Of a stretch of 64,000 bases of DNA, positions 29,310-37,597 are shown in pieces; positions within the stretch are counted from its first letter, which is position 1, and every line of letters starts with the position of its first letter. The DNA comes from Robbsia betulipollinis (GTDB taxonomy: Bacteria > Pseudomonadota > Gammaproteobacteria > Burkholderiales > Burkholderiaceae), in NCBI RefSeq assembly GCF_026624755.1, contig NZ_JAPMXC010000005.1, forward strand, positions 161,895-225,894, in the 5' to 3' direction. Both the position numbers and the translations under genes were made by a program. The notes beneath the pieces are model-generated. The model had not been told where the DNA came from. It saw only the letters and a program-made list of their open reading frames with translations, and searched no databases.

Positions 29310-29576
29310 TCAAGCAGCGGCGGGGGCCGCCACGGCAGCCTTGCCCACTTCCTTCGCCAGACGTGCGACTGCCGGCGACATCTGCGCGCCGACGCCGGTC
29401 CAGTAGGACAGACGGTCCTGCGCGATGCGCAGCGTCTCGCCCTTCTGGGCAACCGGATTGTAGAAACCGATGCGCTCGATGAAGCGGCCGTCACGACGGT
29501 TACGCGAATCGGTGGCAACGATGTTGTAGAACGGGCGCTTCTTTGCGCCGCCGCGGGAAAGGCGGATGATGACCAT
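29310..29576 (-). CDS. rpsP: 30S ribosomal protein S16
   Basis: The 88-residue product begins '[41 protein letters not shown]', a complete S16 signature, and ends in an Ala-rich tail. S16 is an early 30S assembly protein. It is first in the rpsP-rimM-trmD-rplS operon and has a good promoter 42 bp upstream of its start. Confidence 0.98.
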   Translation of the reverse strand: MVIIRLSRGGAKKRPFYNIVATDSRNRRDGRFIERIGFYNPVAQKGETLRIAQDRLSYWTGVGAQMSPAVARLAKEVGKAAVAAPAAA

Positions 29577-29910
29577 GCTGGATTCCTAGAAAGCGTGTGT
29601 GCAGCGTAAAACACGCGATTATAGCCTGAAAAGTCCGCTCCACCAAACACTTGCACGCGTCGCGTCGACCTTTGCTGCGAAAACCCAAGCTGGGGCGCAT
29701 TGTAGCAGGACCGATCCCGGTGAAACGTCGGTCCGTGCCGCTTAAAATATCCAGCAGTCGTAGACACGATCCACCCGCGACGTCCACGATCCGGCCCGCG
29801 AAGGCATCGGCTTCAAGCCCATCGGATCGTATTGACCCGGCCGTCGCGTCCAAGCAACATAGGGGCGGCACATCCGCCCTCCTCCTTCCATCTCGCCGAA
29901 TCCTGTCCCG
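29577..29910. other. Intergenic region between rpsP and the TM2-protein gene (divergent)
   Basis: The half nearest rpsP contains the rpsP promoter, listed separately. The other half should hold the promoter of the TM2 gene, but I can identify no clear boxes or ribosome site there, and I see no gene in this stretch. Confidence 0.6.
29618..29646 (-). promoter_or_regulatory. Sigma-70 promoter of the rpsP operon
   Basis: On the minus strand TTGGTG (29641-29646) and TATAAT (29618-29623) are separated by exactly 17 bp. Transcription would begin near 29611, leaving a leader of about 35 nt. This is the best promoter match in the window and fits a highly expressed ribosomal operon. Confidence 0.85.
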
Positions 29911-30378
29911 ATGTCCGCTCACGCCGCCCCTCCCGCCTTCACATCCAAGACGCTCGCCACCGCGCTCGCCTTCTTCCTCGGCAGCCTCGGGGCACATCGT
30001 TTTTATCTGCACGGCGCGCGTGACGTCTTCGGCTGGCTTCATTTGTCGGCGACGGCCCTGGGTGTCGTCGGCGTCGAGCGCTTGATGGCCTCGCACCTGC
30101 AGTCCGGCGGCGGCTGGCTCTGCGCCGCCGCCGGCTATGTCTCGGTGCTCGCGGCATGTCTCGCCGCCATCGTCTACGGTCTGCGCCCGGACGCGAAATG
30201 GGACGCACGCTTCAATGCCGGCAGTGCCATGCACGGGCGGCATTCCGCCTCCGGCTGGACCGTCGTCCTGCTCGTCATGGCCGCGCTTTTCGTGGGCGCA
30301 TCCGTGTTGATGGGCGGGCTGGCGATCGGCATCCAGACTTATTTCGAGGCGCAACTCGGGCATGGCGGCCTGAACTGA
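29911..30378 (+). CDS. TM2-domain membrane protein
   Basis: The 155-residue product opens with the TM2 pattern 'SKTLATALAFFLGSLGAHRFYLHGARDVFGWLHLS', a pair of helices with the conserved 'G-x-HRFYL' turn. Further helices lie at about 48-60, 72-92 and 110-138. TM2 proteins are small membrane proteins of unknown role. No ribosome site is obvious before ATG 29911. It converges with the radical SAM gene. Confidence 0.82.
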   Translation: MSAHAAPPAFTSKTLATALAFFLGSLGAHRFYLHGARDVFGWLHLSATALGVVGVERLMASHLQSGGGWLCAAAGYVSVLAACLAAIVYGLRPDAKWDARFNAGSAMHGRHSASGWTVVLLVMAALFVGASVLMGGLAIGIQTYFEAQLGHGGLN

Positions 30379-30414
30379 CGGCTTCCGGCCGGATACCCGT
30401 CCTGGGGCGCCGCG

Positions 30415-31596
30415 CTAGAACAGGCGGCCCTGCGGGTGCGGGGGCGTTCGTCGCGCGGCAGGCACGGCGAAAGCATCGGTACGCAGGGGACGGCGCGCAC
30501 CCTCGAGACCGTAGCGCCGCCGCGCGATCGCCACCCGCTGCGCGATCAGGGTCGCCAGCGTCCCGGTGCCGCGCATCCGCTGGCCAAAGGTCGAGTCGTT
30601 GTGCTTGCCGTCGCGTACCTGCTCGATCAGGCTCATCACATGCCGGGCCCGCAACGGATAATGGCGTTCCAGCCAGTCGACGAACAGATCCCGCACTTCG
30701 AGCGGCAAACGCAGCATCACATAGCCCGCCGCTTCCGCCCCCGCCTCCGCGGCGGCGCGCAGCACATTCTCGATATCGTGATCGGTCAGGGCCGGCACGA
30801 TGGGGGCGACCAGCACGCCGACCGGCACCCCCGCCGCCGCCAGCGTGCGCACCGCGTCGATCCGGCGCGCGGGCGTGCTGGCTCTCGGTTCGAGCGCGCG
30901 GGCAATGTCGCGGTCCAGCGTGGCGACCGAGATATACACCCGCACCAGGTCGCGCGCCGCCATACGCTGCAGGATGTCCAGATCGCGCAGCACCAGCGCC
31001 GATTTGGTCGTGATGCCTACCGGGTGGTTGAATGCGTCGAGCACTTCCAGCACCGCGCGCGTGATGCGCCGCTCCCGTTCGATCGGCTGATAGGGGTCGG
31101 TATTCGCGCCGAGCGCAATCAGCGCCGGCTGGTAACCGGGCTTCGACAGCTCGGTCTCGAGCAGGGCGGCGGCATTGGTCTTCGCGAAAAGACGCGTCTC
31201 GAAGTCCAGTCCGGGGGACAGGCCCAGATACGCGTGCGACGGCCGCGCGAAGCAATAGATGCAGCCGTGCTCGCAGCCCTGATAAGGATTGATCGAGCGG
31301 TCGAAACCGATATCCGGCGAAGCGTTGCGCGAAATGATCGAACGGGCGTGCCGGTCCGTGACGTGGGTACGGAAACGGATCACCGTTTCGTGCGCGGCGT
31401 CGGCCTCGGCGCGGGTGAGGTCCGGCACGCGCTGCCAGGCCTCGAAGCGCACGCGATCGTTGCCCGATGCACCCCGGCCCTTGATGCTGGCCGTGCCGCC
31501 GAGGTTGGCGGGACCGTCAGGACCGTCAGGACCGCTCCCGTCGATCGCACGGCGTGATTGCGCTCCCGCCCTTTTCGCCGCATCGCCATCGTTCAT
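30415..31596 (-). CDS. PA0069-family radical SAM protein, LexA-box controlled
   Basis: The 393-residue product has the radical SAM cluster motif C108-x3-C112-x2-C115 in 'YQGCEHGCIYCFARPSHAYLG'. It belongs to the SplB-related PA0069 family, recognised by 'SIISRNASPDIGFDRSINPYQG' and 'ALGANTDPYQPIERERRITRAVLE'. SplB repairs spore photoproduct in DNA; the role of PA0069-type relatives is not established. An almost perfect LexA box lies 14 bp before ATG 31596, which suggests induction by DNA damage and a DNA-repair-linked role. The N-terminus carries a GPDGPDGP repeat from a 9-bp DNA repeat. Weakly supported starts at 31620 and 31626 lie inside the LexA box itself. Family call firm, function inferred. 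Confidence 0.88.
   Translation of the reverse strand: MNDGDAAKRAGAQSRRAIDGSGPDGPDGPANLGGTASIKGRGASGNDRVRFEAWQRVPDLTRAEADAAHETVIRFRTHVTDRHARSIISRNASPDIGFDRSINPYQGCEHGCIYCFARPSHAYLGLSPGLDFETRLFAKTNAAALLETELSKPGYQPALIALGANTDPYQPIERERRITRAVLEVLDAFNHPVGITTKSALVLRDLDILQRMAARDLVRVYISVATLDRDIARALEPRASTPARRIDAVRTLAAAGVPVGVLVAPIVPALTDHDIENVLRAAAEAGAEAAGYVMLRLPLEVRDLFVDWLERHYPLRARHVMSLIEQVRDGKHNDSTFGQRMRGTGTLATLIAQRVAIARRRYGLEGARRPLRTDAFAVPAARRTPPHPQGRLF
31511..31537. repeat. 9-bp tandem repeat inside the radical SAM gene
   Basis: GGACCGTCA occurs twice, followed by a partial third copy (GGACCGCTC). It is in frame and encodes the GPDGPDGP run at about residues 22-29 of the radical SAM protein, ahead of the conserved domain. 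Confidence 0.85.
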
Positions 31597-31610
31597 CGGC
31601 ACGCCCCGGA

Positions 31611-31630
31611 TACTGTACATATGCACAGTA
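31611..31630. promoter_or_regulatory. LexA (SOS) box
   Basis: The 20-bp site TACTGTACATATGCACAGTA has the LexA core CTGT-N8-ACAG and matches the E. coli-type consensus in both arms. The symmetry extends further outwards to GGATACTGT/ACAGTATCC (31608-31616 with 31625-31633). It sits between the lrp-type gene and the radical SAM gene, 14 bp before the latter's ATG, where bound LexA would block transcription. Confidence 0.88.
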
Positions 31631-31656
31631 TCCTCCGAATGCCCGCGCCTGACCAG

Positions 31657-32148
31657 TCAGTCGGGCCGTTCGGCGATCGGAATCGTCAAGGTTTCCTTGA
31701 CCTCCTCCATGACCACATAGCTTTTCGACTGCACCGCGCCCGGGAGCTGCAGCAATACGTTGCCGAGAATCTTGCGGTAGTCGGCCATCTCGCCGATGCG
31801 GGCCTTGATCAGGTAGTCGAAATCCCCCGATACCAGATGGCATTCGAGCACCTCCGGCACCTTCATCACCTCACGCCGGAACTTCTCGAACATATTGCCG
31901 TTCTTGTGATCGAGCGTGATTTCGACGAACACCAGCAACGATGCGCCGAGTTGCGCCGGGTCGACCCGCGCGTAATAGCCGGTGATGACGCCGTCGCGCT
32001 CCATGCGTTTGACGCGGTCGATGCAAGGCGTGATCGACAGGCCGACCTGCTCCGCCAGATCCTTCATCGCCATGCGTCCATCCTGCTGCAGCAGGGTCAG
32101 GATCCTGCGGTCGATCCGGTCGAGGGTCCTGACCGATTTATGCTGCAT
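31657..32148 (-). CDS. Lrp/AsnC-family transcriptional regulator
   Basis: The 163-residue regulator has an N-terminal winged helix ('LDRIDRRILTLLQQDGRMAMKDLAEQVGLSITPCIDRVKRMERDGVI') and a C-terminal RAM/ACT-type effector domain ('LLVFVEITLDHKNGNMFEKFRREVMKVPEVLECHLVSGDFDYLIKAR'). Lrp-family proteins form octamers that sense amino acids. It is divergent from dadA, so it is probably the D-alanine/L-alanine-responsive regulator of dadA and of itself. ATG 32148 (MQHKSVRTLDRID) is preferred over a GTG at 32154. The gene precedes the radical SAM gene on the same strand. Confidence 0.93.
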   Translation of the reverse strand: MQHKSVRTLDRIDRRILTLLQQDGRMAMKDLAEQVGLSITPCIDRVKRMERDGVITGYYARVDPAQLGASLLVFVEITLDHKNGNMFEKFRREVMKVPEVLECHLVSGDFDYLIKARIGEMADYRKILGNVLLQLPGAVQSKSYVVMEEVKETLTIPIAERPD

Positions 32149-32179
32149 TCGCACGAAAAAATCCTGAAAAACGGTCTAT

Positions 32180-32198
32180 ATATATTAACAAAATATAT
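32180..32198. promoter_or_regulatory. AT-rich inverted repeat between lrp-type gene and dadA
   Basis: ATATATT-AACAA-AATATAT forms a perfect 7-bp inverted repeat in the only strongly AT-rich stretch of this part of the window (32158-32230). Lrp-type regulators prefer AT-rich, bendable sites, so this is a good operator candidate for the divergent pair. Confidence 0.55.
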
Positions 32199-32302
32199 TG
32201 CTGTCGAAATAGTATAGCTGGAAATACTGCCGGCCTTGCGGTCGGCCCGACTGCTGCTTCTGCGCCGCGATACGCGGTTTCCCAAACGAAAACGAACCCC
32301 TC

Positions 32303-33595
32303 ATGAAGATCGTCATTCTTGGCGCAGGCGTCGTCGGCACGACCAGCGCGTACTATCTGGCGCGCGCCGGGCACGAGGTCACGGTCCTCGACCGGCAGGC
32401 GGGCCCGGGACTGGAAACCAGCTTCGCGAACGCCGGACAGATCTCGCCCGGCTATGCGTCGCCCTGGGCCGCGCCCGGCGTGCCGCTGAAAGCGCTCAAG
32501 TGGATGTTCGAGGAACATGCGCCGCTGGCGATCCGGCTGGATGGCAGTCTGGCCCAGTTGCAGTGGATGTGGCAGATGTTGCGCAACTGCACGCCCGCGC
32601 GCTATGCGACGAACAAGGGACGGATGGTGCGGATCGCCGAATACAGCCGCGACTGCATCCGGCAACTGCGCGACGACACCGGCATCCAGTACGAAGGCCG
32701 CCAGGGCGGCACGCTGCAATTGTTCCGCACGCAGGCCCAGTTCGACGGCGCGGCAAAGGACATCGAGGTACTGAAAGACGCGGGCGTCCCGTATGAGTTA
32801 CTCGCGTCCGACGCGCTCGCGCGCGCCGAACCCGCACTCGGCGCCGCCGGCCAAAAACTCACGGGCGGGCTGCGGCTGCCCAACGACGAGACCGGCGACT
32901 GCCAGTTGTTCACCACACGGCTGGCCGAGATGAGCGCATCGCTGGGCGTGCGTTTCCGCTACAACACGCCGATCGACGCGCTCGCGGTCACCGCCGGCAA
33001 GGCGATCGGCGTGCAATGCGGGGCGGAACTGGTGCGCGCCGACGCGATCGTCGTCGCGCTCGGCTCGTTCTCGACGCCCTTCATGAAGGGGCTGGTCGAC
33101 CTGCCGGTCTATCCGTTGAAAGGCTATTCGCTGACGGTGCCGGTCCGCGACGCCGCGCTCGCGCCCGTGTCCACGGTGCTCGACGAAACCTACAAGATCG
33201 CGATCACCCGTTTCGACGACCGGATCCGCGTCGGCGGCATGGCCGAGATCGTCGGCTTCGATACGAAATTGAAGGCCGCGCGCCGCGCGACGCTGGAAAT
33301 GTGCGTCAACGACCTGTTCCCCGGCGCGGGCGACACGGCCAAGGCGAGCTTCTGGACCGGTCTGCGGCCGATGACGCCGGATGGCACGCCGATCGTCGGA
33401 CCGACGCCGGTCCGCAATCTGTTCCTGAACACCGGCCATGGCACGCTGGGCTGGACGATGTCGTGCGGTTCCGCCCAACTGCTGGCCGATCTGATGTCGG
33501 GACAGCAGCCCGCCATCGCGGCCGACGATCTCTCGGTCTTCCGCTACCTTCCCGAAAACGCCTCGCGCCGCCAGGGCGTCACGGCCTACGCGTGA
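32303..33595 (+). CDS. dadA: D-amino acid dehydrogenase small subunit
   Basis: The 430-residue flavoprotein deaminates D-alanine and other D-amino acids to keto acids and passes electrons to the respiratory chain. The FAD dinucleotide-binding start '[32 protein letters not shown]' and '[21 protein letters not shown]' are diagnostic, as is the C-terminal '[23 protein letters not shown]'. Length matches E. coli DadA (432). No dadX racemase follows; the next gene converges 24 bp away. Regulation by the divergent Lrp-type protein is likely. Confidence 0.96.
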   Translation: MKIVILGAGVVGTTSAYYLARAGHEVTVLDRQAGPGLETSFANAGQISPGYASPWAAPGVPLKALKWMFEEHAPLAIRLDGSLAQLQWMWQMLRNCTPARYATNKGRMVRIAEYSRDCIRQLRDDTGIQYEGRQGGTLQLFRTQAQFDGAAKDIEVLKDAGVPYELLASDALARAEPALGAAGQKLTGGLRLPNDETGDCQLFTTRLAEMSASLGVRFRYNTPIDALAVTAGKAIGVQCGAELVRADAIVVALGSFSTPFMKGLVDLPVYPLKGYSLTVPVRDAALAPVSTVLDETYKIAITRFDDRIRVGGMAEIVGFDTKLKAARRATLEMCVNDLFPGAGDTAKASFWTGLRPMTPDGTPIVGPTPVRNLFLNTGHGTLGWTMSCGSAQLLADLMSGQQPAIAADDLSVFRYLPENASRRQGVTAYA

Positions 33596-33619
33596 ACGCG
33601 GTGGCAGGCATGGCGCGGT

Positions 33620-35575
33620 TCAGCAGAGTTCGTCCGCCAGCCCCCATACGCCCTCGCCGCCGCGCGCGCTGACGATGGCCACCCGCAGCGCCTCTGCCTG
33701 GGGCAGGATCTGCTCGGCGAAGAAACGAACGGTGGCGAGCTTGACGACGGCGAAGCGGGCCGGTTCCGGAACGGCGCCCGGAACGGTGGCCACGCCTGAT
33801 CCCTCGCCCGCATTCTCGTTCACACCGTCGCCAGGCACCTGGCACACGACCAGCGCCGCCCGCGCCAGTTGCCAGCCGGACAGAACGATGCCGGCCAGTT
33901 TCAGATACGGCACGCTGCCCGCGTAGACGGCGGCGGGATCCGCCTCGGCGCGTTCGACGATGAACGCCACCACCGCCGCGAACGCGTCGCGTCCCGCCTG
34001 CAATTGCGTCGCGATCGATGCCAGCGACACCGCTGCCGCATCCCGCACGCCCGCGGACGGCGCGCGGCGCAGCGCCGCGAGCGTCGCGTCGATCTCGCCG
34101 ATCAGGCTGCGCGCCACGGCCCCGCCGTCGCGCACCGTCTTGCGTCCCACCAGATCGTTCGCCTGGATCGCGGTCGTGCCTTCGTAGATCGGCAGGATCC
34201 GGGCATCGCGATAGAACTGCGCGACGCCGGTGTCCTCGATGAAGCCCATGCCGCCATGCACCTGCACCGCGAGACTCGCGACCTCGACCGACATTTCCGT
34301 CGCCCAGCCCTTGACCACGGGCACCAAGTAATCGCAGAGCGCCGCCATCCGGCGCCGCACGTCGTCACCGGGCGCGCGGTGCGCCAGATCGTTCGCCGCG
34401 GCGCAATGAAAGGCCAGCGCACGCGCGCCCTCGGTCAGCGCCCGCATCGTCGCCAGCATCCGCCGCACATCCGGATGCGCGACGATCGTCCGCGCCTCGG
34501 GATGGCCGGCCCCCGGATGGCCGGCCCCCGGATGGCCGGCCCCCCCATCCTCGCCCGCCACACGCGCCGGGCCGATCGTCCCCTGTGCCGTCGCCGGCCG
34601 CCCCTGCACCCGTTCGAGCGCGTAGGCGCGGGCCGCCTGACAGGCCCGGTCGGCGATCGCTACGCCCTGCACGCCGACGCCGAAACGCGCGGCGTTCATC
34701 ATGATGAACATGGTCTCCAGCCCCCGGTTCGGCTCGCCCAGCAATTCGCCCAGCGCGCCGTCCCGTTCACCGAACTGGAGCACGGCGGTAGGGCTGCCGT
34801 GAATACCCAGTTTGTGTTCGATCGACACGCAGTGCAAGTCGTTGCGCGCGCCGGGCCGCCCCTCGGCGTCCACCACGAACTTCGGCACCACGAACAGCGA
34901 CAGGCCTTTCACGCCGGGCGGCGCGTCGGGCAGGCGCGCCAGCACCAGGTGCACGATATTGGCGGCGAAATCGTGCTCGCCGTAGGTGATGAAGATCTTC
35001 GTCCCGAATACCCGGTACCGGCTCTCCCCGTCCGGAACCGCGCGTGTGCGTACCTGCGCCAGATCCGAGCCCGCCTGGGGTTCGGTCAGGTTCATCGTAC
35101 CCGTCCACTCGCCGCTCACCAGGCGCGGCAGATAGCGCGCGCGCTGCGCCGGGCTGCCGGCGATCAGCAAGGCGTCGATCGCCCCGTCGGACAGCAACGG
35201 GCAAAGCGCGAACGACAGATTCGCGGCATTGCGCATCTCGTTGCACGCCGCGGCCAGCAGGCGCGGCAGGCCCTGCCCGCCGTATTCGACCGGATGCGGC
35301 AGCCCCTGCCAGCCGGCGTCGCGGAACTGCCGGTAGGCCGCCGCGAAGCCCGGCGTGGTCGTGACCTCGCCCGCCTGCCAGACCGGCGGCTCCCGGTCGC
35401 CGACGACGTTCAGCGGCGCGAGCACCTGCTCGCAGAACGTCGCCGACTCCGCGAGAATCGCCGCGACGGTGTCCGGAGTCGCCTCCTCGTATCCCGGCAA
35501 CTGCGCCAACCCGTCCAGGTCCTCGAGTTCGCGCATCAGGAACAGCATGTCCTCTACGGGTGCCTTGTATCCCAT
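33620..35575 (-). CDS. Acyl-CoA dehydrogenase with a repeat-expanded loop
   Basis: The 651-residue FAD enzyme is of the long type (fadE-like with a C-terminal extension). Signatures are 'GEWTGTMNLTEPQAGSDLAQVRT', 'RVFGTKIFITYGEHD', 'ARFGVGVQGVAIADRACQAA' and 'AQFYRDARILPIYEGTTAIQANDLVGRKT', where E465 is the likely catalytic base. A low-complexity loop at about residues 330-360 ('GAGHPGAGHPGAGHP') comes from a 15-bp DNA repeat and is an insertion relative to the usual length of about 596 residues. It removes hydrogens from acyl-CoA and passes electrons to the ETF encoded just upstream. An AGGAGG ribosome site supports ATG 35575. An intrinsic terminator ends about 21 bp before that start. Confidence 0.93.
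   Translation of the reverse strand: MGYKAPVEDMLFLMRELEDLDGLAQLPGYEEATPDTVAAILAESATFCEQVLAPLNVVGDREPPVWQAGEVTTTPGFAAAYRQFRDAGWQGLPHPVEYGGQGLPRLLAAACNEMRNAANLSFALCPLLSDGAIDALLIAGSPAQRARYLPRLVSGEWTGTMNLTEPQAGSDLAQVRTRAVPDGESRYRVFGTKIFITYGEHDFAANIVHLVLARLPDAPPGVKGLSLFVVPKFVVDAEGRPGARNDLHCVSIEHKLGIHGSPTAVLQFGERDGALGELLGEPNRGLETMFIMMNAARFGVGVQGVAIADRACQAARAYALERVQGRPATAQGTIGPARVAGEDGGAGHPGAGHPGAGHPEARTIVAHPDVRRMLATMRALTEGARALAFHCAAANDLAHRAPGDDVRRRMAALCDYLVPVVKGWATEMSVEVASLAVQVHGGMGFIEDTGVAQFYRDARILPIYEGTTAIQANDLVGRKTVRDGGAVARSLIGEIDATLAALRRAPSAGVRDAAAVSLASIATQLQAGRDAFAAVVAFIVERAEADPAAVYAGSVPYLKLAGIVLSGWQLARAALVVCQVPGDGVNENAGEGSGVATVPGAVPEPARFAVVKLATVRFFAEQILPQAEALRVAIVSARGGEGVWGLADELC
34500..34544. 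repeat. 15-bp tandem repeat inside the acyl-CoA dehydrogenase gene
   Basis: GGATGGCCGGCCCCC occurs three times without mismatch. The unit is a multiple of three, so copy changes would lengthen or shorten the GAGHP loop without breaking the frame. Confidence 0.93.
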
Positions 35576-35596
35576 CTGTCTCCTCCTGCAGGACGT

Positions 35597-35627
35597 AAAA
35601 AAGGGCGCCCACGAAGCGGCGCCCTTT
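35597..35627 (-). terminator. Rho-independent terminator between etfA and the acyl-CoA dehydrogenase gene
   Basis: On the minus strand AAAGGGCGCC pairs perfectly with GGCGCCCTTT across an 8-nt loop, and the T-run continues to six residues. It ends transcription from etfBA, yet it finishes only about 21 bp before the start codon of the next gene in the same direction, so read-through or attenuation may control that gene. Confidence 0.87.
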
Positions 35628-35646
35628 GTCTCGTGGCTTGCCGACC

Positions 35647-35713
35647 GGCGCGGCCGGCTCAGGCGCGGCCGGCTCAGGCGCGGCCGGCTCAGGCGCGGCC
35701 GGCTCAGGCGCGG
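35647..35713. repeat. 15-bp tandem repeat, four copies plus a partial fifth
   Basis: GGCGCGGCCGGCTCA is repeated four times without mismatch (35647-35706) and a partial copy follows. It lies between the etfA stop codon and the terminator. The 15-bp spacing and the palindromic GGCCGGC core do not match any element I know. Confidence 0.93.
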
Positions 35714-35733
35714 TCTGGCCTAGTCCGACGATC

Positions 35734-36681
35734 CTAGCCGAGCGAGGCGACCAGCGCCGGTACCGCTTCGAACAGGTCGGCCGACAGCCCGTAGTCCGCG
35801 ACGCTGAAGATCGGCGCCTCGGGATCCTTGTTGATCGCGACGATCACCTTCGAATCCTTCATACCCGCCAGATGCTGGATCGCGCCCGAAATGCCGACCG
35901 CGACATACAACTGCGGCGCGACGATCTTGCCGGTCTGGCCCACCTGCGAATCGTTGGGCGCGAAACCGGCGTCCACGGCCGCGCGCGACGCGCCCAGCGC
36001 GGCGCCGAGCCTGTCGGCGAGCGGTTCGAGCACGCGCTGATAGTTCTCGCCGCTGCCCAGCCCCCGCCCGCCGGAGACCACGATGGTCGCCGAGGTCAGT
36101 TCCGGCCGATCGAGTTTCGTGAGTTCCCGCCCGACAAAGCGCACGGCACCCACGTCGGCCGCCGCGTCGATCGTCTCGACCGTCGCCTGGGCGCCGCTTG
36201 CCGGACTCGGATCGAACGCGGTGCCGCGCACCGTCACCACTTTCACCGGGTCCGCGGACTGCACGGTGGCGATCGCCGCGCCCGCATAGATCGGCCGCTC
36301 GAAGGTGTTCGCGTCGACCACCGCGGTGATGTCGGACAGTTGCGCGACATCGAGCCGGGCCGCGATGCGCGGCGCGACGTTCTTGCCGTAGGCGGTGGCC
36401 GGCAGCACGATGTGCCCGTAGGCCGAAGCGATCGTCAGGACGGTCGCCTCGACGTTTTCCGCCAGGCCCTCGCCCAGCTGGGGCGCATCGGCGAGCAGCA
36501 CCTTGGTCACGCCCGGCAACTGCGCGGCGGCGTCCGCCACGGCGCGCGCGTCGTGACCGGCGATCAGCACGTGCACGTCGCCGCCGCCCGCCTGCGAAAT
36601 CTGCCGCGCCGCGGTCAGCGTCGGGAACGTCGCGCCCTTGAGTTCGTGATTATCGTGTTCCGCGATCAGGAGAATGGTCAT
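35734..36681 (-). CDS. etfA: Electron transfer flavoprotein subunit alpha
   Basis: The 315-residue subunit binds the FAD of ETF and accepts electrons from acyl-CoA dehydrogenases. The N-terminal '[28 protein letters not shown]' and the C-terminal FAD-binding stretch '[60 protein letters not shown]' are diagnostic. Its start overlaps the etfB stop by one base (TGATG), so the two subunits are translated together. Confidence 0.97.
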   Translation of the reverse strand: MTILLIAEHDNHELKGATFPTLTAARQISQAGGGDVHVLIAGHDARAVADAAAQLPGVTKVLLADAPQLGEGLAENVEATVLTIASAYGHIVLPATAYGKNVAPRIAARLDVAQLSDITAVVDANTFERPIYAGAAIATVQSADPVKVVTVRGTAFDPSPASGAQATVETIDAAADVGAVRFVGRELTKLDRPELTSATIVVSGGRGLGSGENYQRVLEPLADRLGAALGASRAAVDAGFAPNDSQVGQTGKIVAPQLYVAVGISGAIQHLAGMKDSKVIVAINKDPEAPIFSVADYGLSADLFEAVPALVASLG

Positions 36682-37433
36682 CAGGACAGTACCTTCGCTT
36701 CGTTCTTGAGTTTGTCGACCAGCGTCGCGACGTCCGGCACCAGTACGCCGGCATGGCGTTGCGGCGGCTCCGCGACCTTCAGGGTCTTCAGACGCGGCGT
36801 CACGTCGACGCCGAGCGCCTCCGGCGTCAGGGTTTCGAGCGGCTTCTTCTTCGCCTTCATGATGTTAGGCAGGGTCACGTAACGCGGCTCGTTGAGGCGC
36901 AGGTCGGTGGTGACGACCGCCGGGAACGACAGAGACAGGGTTTCCGCCCCGCCATCGACTTCCCGCATCACCGTCACGCGCTCGCCGTCGACCGTGACCT
37001 TCGAAGCGAAGGTGGCCTGCGGCAACGACGTCAGCGCCGCCAGCATCTGGCCGGTCTGGTTCGCGTCGTCGTCGATCGCCTGCTTGCCGAGGATCACCAG
37101 TTGCGGCTGTTCGCGCTCGACCAGTGCCTTGAGAATCTTCGCCACGGCCAGCGGCTGCAACTCGACGGCGGTATCGACCAGGATCGCCCGGTCCGCACCG
37201 ATCGCCAGCGCGGTACGCAAGGTTTCCTGCGACTGCGTGACGCCGCACGACACCGCGACGATCTCGGTGGCCACGCCCGCTTCCTTGAGCCGTACCGCTT
37301 CCTCGATGGCGATCTCGTCGAAGGGATTCATCGACATCTTCACATTCGCGATGTCGACGCCCGAGCCGTCCGATTTCACGCGTACCTTCACGTTGTAGTC
37401 GACGACGCGCTTCACGGGCACCAGGATTTTCAT
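36681..37433 (-). CDS. etfB: Electron transfer flavoprotein subunit beta
   Basis: The 250-residue subunit begins '[51 protein letters not shown]' and contains '[34 protein letters not shown]', the AMP-binding and docking-loop signatures. ATG 37433 is the conserved start, although the frame continues upstream to 37505. It leads the operon etfB-etfA, followed by the acyl-CoA dehydrogenase gene. The 164 bp upstream contain small repeats of GCGCCGAT and an AT-rich patch at about 37520-37535, where a promoter could lie. Confidence 0.97.
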   Translation of the reverse strand: MKILVPVKRVVDYNVKVRVKSDGSGVDIANVKMSMNPFDEIAIEEAVRLKEAGVATEIVAVSCGVTQSQETLRTALAIGADRAILVDTAVELQPLAVAKILKALVEREQPQLVILGKQAIDDDANQTGQMLAALTSLPQATFASKVTVDGERVTVMREVDGGAETLSLSFPAVVTTDLRLNEPRYVTLPNIMKAKKKPLETLTPEALGVDVTPRLKTLKVAEPPQRHAGVLVPDVATLVDKLKNEAKVLS

Positions 37434-37597
37434 GCACATGCTCCATAGACGGTGAACGATCGAACGGATGCGCCGATGCGCCGATGTGTCCGGCGGGCGT
37501 CGCATTCGCGAACGATCGTTTTATTTTAACGGCAAATGCTCGGGAAATTCTACAACAGGCTTGAGTCCGCACTCTAAACGCGGGTTTGGCAAAACGC

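Noticed and set aside
35647-35713. CRISPR-like array
   Set aside because: The 15-bp units are directly adjacent with no spacers, so it is a simple tandem repeat.
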